A stretch of DNA of 5,416 bases from JBBQIY01 sp964618405 (GTDB lineage: Bacteria; Verrucomicrobiota; Kiritimatiellia; RFP12; UBA3636). Below the pieces are notes generated by a model. It saw nothing but the letters and a program-made list of their open reading frames with translations. It searched no databases and had not been told where the DNA came from. Shown here piece after piece: positions 1 through 5,414 of this stretch; within the stretch, counting starts at the first letter, position 1; every line of letters starts with the position of its first letter. Made by a program: the position numbers and the translations under genes. The DNA lies in assembly GCA_964618405.1 (NCBI GenBank), contig CAZUAY010000271.1, forward strand, positions 1 to 5,416, in the 5' to 3' direction.

Positions 1-7
1 GTTTTCC

Positions 8-59
8 AACCCGTTTTCGTACACGGGTTAAAAACCCGTGCTCCGTTCGTTACGAGCAC
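8..59. repeat. Overlapping palindromes at the left edge
   Basis: CACGGGTT (22-29) and AACCCGTG (33-40) form an 8-bp stem with a 3-base loop. A second AACCCGT (8-14) can compete for the same ACGGGTT (23-29). GTGCTC (38-43) can pair with GAGCAC (54-59), overlapping the first stem. The group lies 60-100 bases beyond the stop of the amidohydrolase gene. On the minus strand no T-run follows the main stem, so it looks more like a dispersed palindromic repeat than a classical terminator, although it could end or protect the operon transcript. The rest of 60-122 is GC-rich and holds nothing I recognise. Confidence 0.55.
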
Positions 60-122
60 TCCCTTCACAAGCTCGAAGTTATAGGCAAGCCCTCCGCGCG
101 GCTGCGCTGTCGTCGCCTGGGG

Positions 123-977
123 TTAGCGACATTCTTTGTTGGTCAGCATCAGAATGTTTCCGCGATTAATCTTTTCTCTCAATTCCTCTGAAAGCTTCAG
201 CTCGTCAAATAATTTATCATGAAAATCAAAATAGGGCTGATAATTCGGAACGATTCCCGGATAGGTAAAACCCATATCGGCGCCAAAACAGAGCTTTGAA
301 ACGGAAGCTTCATGCAGAATGCCATTTGGCATAAACATATCTCGCCACAGATTCATGGATTTTTTTAGAGCCGTGCCGCCTGAAAAATCAGCATAAATAT
401 TTTCATTGTTTTTGATCAAGTTCCAGCACTCCTCCCACCAGGGGTTTCCGAAATGTGATGCAAGAATTTTCAGCTTGGGAAAAGTCCTGGCTATTCTGTC
501 AAGCTCAGCAGGCCTCATATTCAAAATATTAACGCGATCAGATCGATACATTAAAAATTCAGGGCCAAACATGTTATGCGCCAGGAATCCTGTATGAAAG
601 ACGGCTAGCGCATGATAGCGATTCAGGACTTCATAAATCGGCAGATACCGATCATCGCCGTAGGGACTCATCGGTGCGATGAATTTAATTCCGCAAGCTC
701 CTCGTTGAAGGAATTCTTCTGCTTTTTGAGGCGTCAGTGATTCCAACTCAACCATAGGGCAGGGTAGAATAAAATCACCGAAAATTTCAAGAAGCTCAAA
801 GGCTACTTCGGCCGGATCCAAAATGACAACCTTTTCGATTCCAATTCGTTTATGCTCCTCAATATATTCCTGAGGATCTTTGTCATGACGCTGCCAGGCA
901 GGCATCAAGGGTTGAGCCAGTAAACCTTTTTCATTTCTTTCTGCATGCATGCCATGCGAATGTGCATCTATTCTCAT
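123..977 (-). CDS. Amidohydro_2-family metal-dependent TIM-barrel hydrolase
   Basis: This is a predicted cytoplasmic hydrolase of 284 residues, a usual length for the Amidohydro_2 (COG2159-like) branch of the amidohydrolase superfamily. Seen in the sequence: an N-terminal DAHSH (HxH at residues 6 and 8), GIKF with Lys98, VFHTG with His128, ILASHFGNPWWEE with His175, and CFGADMG with Asp234. In order these match the metal and catalytic positions of the barrel. There is no signal peptide. The ATG at 975-977 is preceded by AAGGA (984-988) with a 6-base spacer, which supports this start; the stop is TAA. The gene lies 18 bases after the beta-helix gene and is probably the last gene of the operon. 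Known relatives include decarboxylases and lactonases such as 2-pyrone-4,6-dicarboxylate lactonase and sugar lactonases. By context I favour a role on a sugar acid or lactone, but the substrate is inferred only. By eye the gene is clearly AT-richer than its two neighbours. Confidence 0.9.
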   Translation of the reverse strand: MRIDAHSHGMHAERNEKGLLAQPLMPAWQRHDKDPQEYIEEHKRIGIEKVVILDPAEVAFELLEIFGDFILPCPMVELESLTPQKAEEFLQRGACGIKFIAPMSPYGDDRYLPIYEVLNRYHALAVFHTGFLAHNMFGPEFLMYRSDRVNILNMRPAELDRIARTFPKLKILASHFGNPWWEECWNLIKNNENIYADFSGGTALKKSMNLWRDMFMPNGILHEASVSKLCFGADMGFTYPGIVPNYQPYFDFHDKLFDELKLSEELREKINRGNILMLTNKECR

Positions 978-995
978 GTTGTTTCCTTTTTTAGT

Positions 996-1769
996 CTATT
1001 TGTTTCCGAAATCCCTCAGGTCAAATACGATGTCGGCTTCGATGCTTTCGGTGACAAGTTTCAGGTTTTGCCAGTTGCCTTGGAAGGCGACATCATAGCG
1101 TGTTTTGTTTTCTGCTGTAATCGCTAAATTGCAGAACCGGGCCTTCACGATTGCAGCCCGGTCGCCCACGCAAGTGAACAGGCCTCGGCCGAACAGAGGC
1201 GTATCGTCAGCGACACGGATGTTCACGTTGCTGACCACGAGATGGCGAATGCTGCCCTGAGAATAAAAAAACTGCCCGTTTCTCGCTGTTTTTTGAAAGC
1301 TGCCCCATAGATGGTCTAAGCGTGGATTCTTTCCGCCGTTAGCGTCCCATACACCCCCGGTAACGCTGATATTCTGCTCGGGTTCACCCAGCGTCCAATT
1401 CTCTGGCCTATCCTCTGGCCCGGAAGACCGCGGGAAAGCAGGATCCGTAACAAAATCGGGGAACTGATCTTCTAAATAGCGTTGATCCGCCCAACGCGTA
1501 CACAGCATGGTACAGCAGGCGTTATCAGCCAATCGGATGGTGAACTCGGGATCCAAACTGAGACAGGTTTCGCTTGAAATGACCAAGGAACGGCTGATCA
1601 AGGCCGTGCCCGTACCCCGCAGCCGCACCGTGCCGCGCTGGTTTAAGCAGGCTTGAATAGCGTCGGTGCAATCCGTTTGCCCATCGTAAACGGCACCAAA
1701 CTGGCATGGAGACAATTCTTCGTCTGGATTTTCTTTCGGAAGAGCTTTGAGAGGTGATGGTTTCGACAT
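996..1769 (-). CDS. Short pectin-lyase-like (right-handed beta-helix) protein, catalytic motifs not seen
   Basis: This is a 257-residue protein with the entry motif of the pectate-lyase-superfamily / GH28-like beta-helix fold: FGAVYDGQTDCTDAIQACL (residues 24-42), then GTVRLRGTG (46-54), ISSETCLSLDPEFTIRL (64-80) and NISVTGGVWDANGG (133-146). The repeating short beta-strands with polar turns fit coils of a helix. Enzymes of this fold usually have 400 or more residues and a central DGxH or DD catalytic region. Here the chain goes from NVNIRVADDTPLFGRG (181-196) to the end with only a few more strands. It may be a non-catalytic remnant, a binding protein or a minimal family member. No signal peptide is visible (the N-terminus is MSKPSPLKALPKE), which is unusual for this fold. 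The ATG has AAGGA at 1776-1780 with a 6-base spacer, so translation appears maintained. It sits between the DUF4838 and amidohydrolase genes on the same strand. Confidence 0.8.
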   Translation of the reverse strand: MSKPSPLKALPKENPDEELSPCQFGAVYDGQTDCTDAIQACLNQRGTVRLRGTGTALISRSLVISSETCLSLDPEFTIRLADNACCTMLCTRWADQRYLEDQFPDFVTDPAFPRSSGPEDRPENWTLGEPEQNISVTGGVWDANGGKNPRLDHLWGSFQKTARNGQFFYSQGSIRHLVVSNVNIRVADDTPLFGRGLFTCVGDRAAIVKARFCNLAITAENKTRYDVAFQGNWQNLKLVTESIEADIVFDLRDFGNK

Positions 1770-1807
1770 ACTCTTTCCTTGTAACCGTTCACGGGTGAGC
1801 GATGCTA

Positions 1808-1825
1808 CCGTTTGATCTCAAACGG
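1808..1825 (-). promoter_or_regulatory. Intercistronic hairpin between DUF4838 and beta-helix genes
   Basis: CCGTTTGA (1808-1815) and TCAAACGG (1818-1825) are perfect inverted repeats separated by two bases; the realistic form is a 7-bp stem with a 4-base loop. It lies in the 77-base gap after the first stop codon and before the second gene's AAGGA. No T-run follows it on the minus strand, so it is unlikely to be a full intrinsic terminator. It may stabilise or partition the mRNA, lowering expression of the downstream genes relative to the first. Confidence 0.5.
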
Positions 1826-1846
1826 CAGATAGGGCGGGCGGGAACG

Positions 1847-4834
1847 CTACTGCTTCGCGTTACCCTCGGGAAGTGGCGACTCTGCATTGTCCATAGGAAC
1901 GCCACACAGCAAACTCACGCCGCGATAAAGTCCGCCCACGAAATTATCCTTCTTCACTTTGATCGCGATCACATTTTTACCCCCAAGCAACGCTGGCGTT
2001 ATGGTGAATGCCATAGGCTTGAGCCAGCCTTCATCGTAATGGGTAAAGACGAATTCGGCGACCTTCTGGTCGTTGACATAAATATCCGCATCGCCATCAA
2101 TAGCACCGAAGAACAGGAGCAATTGATTGTCACCCATTGCCAGCGGATCGATTTCATCGCTGGAAAGCGTAAAGGTTTTGCGATACCACGCCGTACCCTG
2201 AAAATCCTCAAACCCTTGATCCTGCCAATAGTTAAGCGCATGGATCGTTTTCCAGGCACGATCATCAAAATCAATTTTGTAAACGCCTTGCTGCTCTCCC
2301 TTTTTTTCTGGATCGGGATTAAATTGCCATCGATCATTAAGATCGGTTACAACCCTTGCCTGATAGAGCTTTACGGCCGTATCCAACGCATCTTGCGCTC
2401 TGTTTTTTCCTTTCGCTGCAGCGCGCAATTTCGCGTTAGCAGCGGTGAGCGTTTGCACCGTCACGCCCGTCTCATCACTGGAGCTTTCCAGCGCTAAGCT
2501 TTTAGGAACATAAACATACAGTGTACTTTTATCAGCACTGTGGAGATTGATAATATGATCATCATCACCTCCACTCGCTGTGGCCAGCGCTGCGCCGGGA
2601 ATAGAAATCATCCATCGGATGGTTGGCGTACTCGTAACTCCGGTGTTTTGCGTGTATAAATAATAAGGCTCATTTGCCTTGACCTGAAAAGTAATGTCCT
2701 CGTCCGTTAAGCTTGTTAAGAATCCGCAGGCGATGTCCTTCCCATGTTGATTTCGAACATAATAAGACAAGAAACTTGGACCTGACACAACATGGGATGG
2801 CTTGAGACGCACTTCGCCATCTTCGGTTGGATAAAACAGGACAAATTTTGAGTTGGGCAATCGGTCTTTCGTGGGTGCCGTGGGCGCGACAGGAGACGAA
2901 TCCAATCTCACCTCTGCTTTAGCAACCTTCTGATTACTCGCACTTTTGACAATGACATAAGAGAATAAGTTATGGGTCTTGGAGTCAATGAACAGATCAA
3001 ACACGTGTTGTGCGCTGCGCGTGAGCGGAGAGGCGTACTCCGCAGGTAAAAATCCTGCATTCCGTAAACGCCATTGCAACGCGATCATATTGTATTTGAT
3101 TAAATCCAAGCGCTCCTGCTGCGACGGCGTCATGGGCTGCGCTTCGGCTTGTAAAAATAGTTTTTCCATTTCCGGATAATAGGTGCCAAACGTTTTTTCG
3201 AACATGAGGTCGGAAACATTGTAAGCCCTTGAATCTGGCGAACGGAAAAAATCAGCCCACCAGCTCTCATCCAGCTTATTATAAAATTCTTCCATCACCG
3301 CTCCGGCTTGAGGGCCATACGCATTCATCAACCAATCCTGTTGAACAGCCCGGGCGTCGCCACTGGGATTCCAGAGCATTTTGGCGTTGACATAATTGAC
3401 GAGTGCGCCTTGGCTTGAGACGTACATGTCATAAATAAGCGCACCTGTGATCTTCGCCTTGACCATGCTGTGATAGAGCGCGTTCAGTTGATCTGGCGCG
3501 GCCGGCACCACCATGGCGCTGGTCTCGCGTAACCAAGTTGGCATTCCATAATAGTACCAATTCTTGGGTGCCACTTGTCCCCAGGCTTCCAGCAACTCGG
3601 TTTCTAATTTCAAGGTTTCCGGCTTGTAAAAGGTATAGCCCATACTCTTGCCGACGATGACAGGCGTAAAATTATCCGGCAATTCCATACTGCCTTTGAG
3701 CGGCGGATAAGAATAGGAAGTGTAAAGATAGCCGGCGGTTCCGCCTTGTGGATATTCTTTTGCCACAAGAGCACTGACATCGCGGTAGAATTTGAGGATG
3801 AGCGGGGTCAAAGAAGGACCGAGGACACCGCCAGGAGTTGGAGGATCGAAAAAAGCTTTGCTTTCTGGGCTCTGACTCCATCCCCCACCATCGCTGGGCG
3901 AGAGAGAATAGGCCGCTATTTGAGGATCGGCTTTCATGGCCGCAATCGCTTTGTCAGCATAGTATCGCACCAGTTCAGGATTCGTCGTTTCCACTTTATA
4001 ACTACCTATTGGACGCATGCGCTTGCCATCGGTATTCATGGGAAACCAATCGGGATGCTCTTCAAACAAATCTGCCTCGACAGTTTGCGTAAAGTTATGA
4101 TGGAATTGAATGCGCTTGGAATAGCCCAGCTTCTGGCGATAATTCCACACGGTGTTTCGCCCATAGAGCGTTTGGCGCAGATTAAATTGCGGCACTTCCG
4201 TGCGATCCATGGTATCAAGAGTAAACGTACTGTTCGTAGGCACAACTCGCCCCAGATCACCATCAAATAACCAGCGCACCCCCAACTGATTTTCCAGAAA
4301 GGTGTACACACCGTTGGCCGTACCACAACTAAAGCCACCGTCCGGAGTAAATGCGGGACCGGGAATCTCCGGATGCAATGTTATTTTCGGCTTCATCTCT
4401 TCCCCCCACTTGGCGTTTTCGGTGGTGGTATCCATCCCGATGATATAGAGATTGTTCGCTTTCGTGATGATACGGAATCCCTCCGGTGCGATGTCCTCAG
4501 CAGAAATGCCTGCAAGTTGCGCCTGCTTGGTTGAACCCAAACTGATGAACGGCCCATCAATTGAAGCACTGTCTTTAACAATCTCCAGCTTGGCACCCGT
4601 TGCCTCGGCAATATCGCGCTGCATCTCCACGGCAGCCTCATTGACGGATACGGCTGCCTCTTGCGGTACGACAATCACATAACTACTTTTTCTTTCGGCG
4701 ACAACCGTGAGCGGCTCCGCCGTGCAGGATGTCAATGGAGGGGAACCCATGAGTGCTAGGGCCGCCATTGACAGGATGAACCGCCATCTGCGTGAATTCT
4801 TGATGGTAACAATGAAACTTTTATGTGATGACAT
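1847..4834 (-). CDS. DUF4838-domain lipoprotein, putative glycoside hydrolase with C-terminal GH2-like sugar-binding module
   Basis: A large envelope protein of 995 residues. An N-terminal signal (RRWR at 15-18, hydrophobic FILSMAALALMG at 19-30, lipobox LTSC with Cys37) predicts a lipoprotein. Residues about 41-160 resemble the alpha-glucuronidase N-terminal domain (YVIVVP, then AAVEMQRDIAEATGAKLEI). CGTANGVYTFLENQLGVRWL (170-189) leads into the DUF4838 body, with EEHPDWFPM (258-266), SLSPSDGGG (310-318) and the helical LWNPSGDARAVQQDWLMNAYG (487-507, key residues W488, Y506, G507). About 630-790 looks beta-rich. Residues 828-980 form a galactose-binding-like domain with GTAWYRKTF, FFGAIDGDADIYVND and GGLYRGVSLL, as in GH2 N-terminal domains. 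As I recall, DUF4838 underlies CAZy GH163 (endo-beta-N-acetylglucosaminidases), but the substrate here is unknown. I chose the ATG at 4832-4834 over an upstream in-frame TTG at 4868-4870, because AAGGA precedes the ATG at the spacing used by the other two genes. First gene of the presumed operon. Confidence 0.88.
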   Translation of the reverse strand: MSSHKSFIVTIKNSRRWRFILSMAALALMGSPPLTSCTAEPLTVVAERKSSYVIVVPQEAAVSVNEAAVEMQRDIAEATGAKLEIVKDSASIDGPFISLGSTKQAQLAGISAEDIAPEGFRIITKANNLYIIGMDTTTENAKWGEEMKPKITLHPEIPGPAFTPDGGFSCGTANGVYTFLENQLGVRWLFDGDLGRVVPTNSTFTLDTMDRTEVPQFNLRQTLYGRNTVWNYRQKLGYSKRIQFHHNFTQTVEADLFEEHPDWFPMNTDGKRMRPIGSYKVETTNPELVRYYADKAIAAMKADPQIAAYSLSPSDGGGWSQSPESKAFFDPPTPGGVLGPSLTPLILKFYRDVSALVAKEYPQGGTAGYLYTSYSYPPLKGSMELPDNFTPVIVGKSMGYTFYKPETLKLETELLEAWGQVAPKNWYYYGMPTWLRETSAMVVPAAPDQLNALYHSMVKAKITGALIYDMYVSSQGALVNYVNAKMLWNPSGDARAVQQDWLMNAYGPQAGAVMEEFYNKLDESWWADFFRSPDSRAYNVSDLMFEKTFGTYYPEMEKLFLQAEAQPMTPSQQERLDLIKYNMIALQWRLRNAGFLPAEYASPLTRSAQHVFDLFIDSKTHNLFSYVIVKSASNQKVAKAEVRLDSSPVAPTAPTKDRLPNSKFVLFYPTEDGEVRLKPSHVVSGPSFLSYYVRNQHGKDIACGFLTSLTDEDITFQVKANEPYYLYTQNTGVTSTPTIRWMISIPGAALATASGGDDDHIINLHSADKSTLYVYVPKSLALESSSDETGVTVQTLTAANAKLRAAAKGKNRAQDALDTAVKLYQARVVTDLNDRWQFNPDPEKKGEQQGVYKIDFDDRAWKTIHALNYWQDQGFEDFQGTAWYRKTFTLSSDEIDPLAMGDNQLLLFFGAIDGDADIYVNDQKVAEFVFTHYDEGWLKPMAFTITPALLGGKNVIAIKVKKDNFVGGLYRGVSLLCGVPMDNAESPLPEGNAKQ

Positions 4835-4934
4835 TTGATCTTCCTTATTAAATACGAACTTCACATTCAAACTCCTGAGGCTCTTGCCAACACTACCGAA
4901 AAGCTACGCCTGACGGCTATTTTGCTGGTGATTT
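4835..4934 (-). promoter_or_regulatory. Presumed 5' leader of the operon mRNA
   Basis: If the promoter at 4941-4969 is right, about 100 bases are transcribed before the first ATG. I see only short, weak self-complementary pieces (for example GCC and GGC around 4908-4917) and no recognised riboswitch or leader peptide. Confidence 0.3.
4842..4846 (-). promoter_or_regulatory. Shine-Dalgarno AAGGA deciding the start of the DUF4838 gene
   Basis: On the minus strand AAGGA lies 7 bases before the ATG at 4832-4834. The other two genes have AAGGA 6 bases before their ATG (984-988 and 1776-1780). This shared pattern argues that translation starts at the ATG and not at the TTG 36 bases upstream. It also places the basic residues of the signal peptide near the N-terminus. 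Confidence 0.8.
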
Positions 4935-4940
4935 GAAAGA

Positions 4941-4969
4941 ACTATAGCACGGGACATTGCTCCTAACAA
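4941..4969 (-). promoter_or_regulatory. Predicted sigma-70-like promoter with extended -10, driving the three-gene operon
   Basis: Read on the minus strand, TTGTTA (4964-4969, 4 of 6 to the TTGACA consensus) is followed by a 17-base spacer and TATAGT (4941-4946, 5 of 6 to TATAAT). A TG one base upstream of the -10 (4948-4949) makes it an extended -10. Transcription would begin near 4934 and give a leader of about 100 bases before the ATG at 4834. The -35 box overlaps the inner edge of an ACAAG pentamer array. It was found by eye only, and no known regulator site was recognised in the leader. Confidence 0.5.
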
Positions 4970-4987
4970 GACAAGACAAGACAAGAC
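4966..4987. repeat. ACAAG pentamer tandem array, about 4.4 copies
   Basis: Four exact copies of ACAAG run from 4966 to 4985, followed by AC. On the minus strand this reads CTTGT repeated, and its inner end forms part of the TTGTTA -35 box. A simple-sequence tract of this type can gain or lose units by replication slippage. The change would fall upstream of the -35, so it would not alter the 17-base spacer. Confidence 0.85.
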
Positions 4988-5076
4988 TTACTGAGGTGGC
5001 GAGCGAGAGAAGTGCGTAGTTTCCTATGATTACTGCCTGAGGTGGCGTGTAGCCACCCATCAACCAGAGAAGCGCA
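4988..5076. repeat. Diverged direct duplication (TTACTG...AGGTGGCG...AGAGAAG units)
   Basis: The first unit (4988-5016) has TTACTGAGGTGGCG, then AGAGAAGTGCG. The second (5030-5076) has TTACTG, an extra CCTG, AGGTGGCG, and further on AGAGAAGCGCA. The second unit also holds a 6-bp hairpin, GGTGGC (5041-5046) with GCCACC (5052-5057) and a 5-base loop. This looks like an old duplication changed by small insertions. No coding content is seen. Confidence 0.55.
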
Positions 5077-5091
5077 CTATTCACTTTCTTA

Positions 5092-5109
5092 AACCTACGC
5101 TTTTAGGTT
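5092..5109. repeat. Small inverted repeat AACCTA / TAGGTT
   Basis: AACCTA (5092-5097) and TAGGTT (5104-5109) make a 6-bp stem with a 6-base loop. It is short enough to be chance, but it sits between the diverged duplication and the large palindrome and may be part of the same repeat cluster. Confidence 0.35.
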
Positions 5110-5130
5110 AAACGGGGTCTGGGGTGTGAG

Positions 5131-5227
5131 CGACTAGCCACTAGCAACTAGCGCCTGTAATCGGTCACGTAATCGGTCAGGCACAGGGGGCTGTGCCTGA
5201 CCGATTACAGTCGCTAGTCGCTAGACG
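5131..5227. repeat. Large compound palindrome with 18-bp perfect core stem and heptamer arms
   Basis: The core is a perfect 18-bp inverted repeat (5169-5186 with 5191-5208) around a GGGG loop; the left arm begins GTAATCGGTCAGG. The left side carries a second copy of GTAATCGGTCA (5157-5167), so it has a 12-base tandem duplication. The outer CTGTAATCGGTCA (5155-5167) also pairs fully with TGACCGATTACAG (5198-5210). Outside this, the left arm has three ACTAGCN heptamers (5133-5153) and the right arm has two TCGCTAG heptamers (5211-5224), which are complementary in sense. The element could form a cruciform or, if transcribed, a strong hairpin. No T-run follows on either strand, so it does not look like a standard terminator. 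Confidence 0.85.
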
Positions 5228-5289
5228 TTATCCGAAAAGGTTTCTGAGTTCTTTGCACTCTCAATTTCCAACAGCCAACACTCAAATCC

Positions 5290-5315
5290 AATTATGAATT
5301 ATGAATTACGAATTG
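5290..5315. repeat. AATTATG heptamer tandem array, about 3.7 copies
   Basis: AATTATG, AATTATG and AATTACG run head to tail from 5290 to 5310, followed by AATTG. The period is 7 bases. It lies between the large palindrome and the TCGCTAC array. Confidence 0.85.
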
Positions 5316-5329
5316 AAAAAGCGGCTCCC

Positions 5330-5357
5330 TCGCTACTCGCTACTCGCAACTCGCTAC
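5330..5357. repeat. TCGCTAC heptamer tandem array, 4 copies
   Basis: Four units run from 5330 to 5357: TCGCTAC, TCGCTAC, TCGCAAC, TCGCTAC. The unit differs by one base from the TCGCTAG heptamers in the right arm of the palindrome at 5211-5224, so the two arrays probably belong to related repeat families. Confidence 0.85.
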
Positions 5358-5372
5358 TTCCCCCCTGTGGCT

Positions 5373-5414
5373 GGCCTCGGCGAGGCCGGAATCGTCCGCG
5401 ATCACCGATCGCGG
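5373..5414. repeat. Pair of GC-rich hairpins at the right edge
   Basis: GGCCTC (5373-5378) and GAGGCC (5382-5387) form a 6-bp stem with a 3-base loop. CCGCGATC (5396-5403) and GATCGCGG (5407-5414) form an 8-bp stem with a 3-base loop. The close spacing resembles paired REP-type palindromes. The element may continue past the window edge. Confidence 0.6.

Noticed and set aside
22..40. Intrinsic terminator for the operon
   Set aside because: The stem is good, but no T-run follows on the minus strand, so it is listed as a palindromic repeat only.
1802..2497. Plus-strand open frame of 231 codons
   Set aside because: It lies opposite the C-terminal GH2-like domain of the DUF4838 gene, has no recognisable family and no good Shine-Dalgarno. 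The minus-strand frame has clear domain motifs.
3746..4270. Plus-strand open frame of 174 codons
   Set aside because: It is antisense to the DUF4838 core, with a composition typical of a shadow frame and no recognised motif.
4835..4934. Riboswitch in the operon leader
   Set aside because: Only short weak pairings are visible and no conserved riboswitch core was recognised.
5169..5208. Intrinsic terminator of a gene to the right
   Set aside because: The stem is strong, but neither side is followed by a T-run, and the flanking heptamers and duplication fit a repeat element better.
5131..5357. CRISPR array
   Set aside because: The repeats are 7 bases long and directly abutting, with no unique spacers of 25-40 bases and no cas gene.
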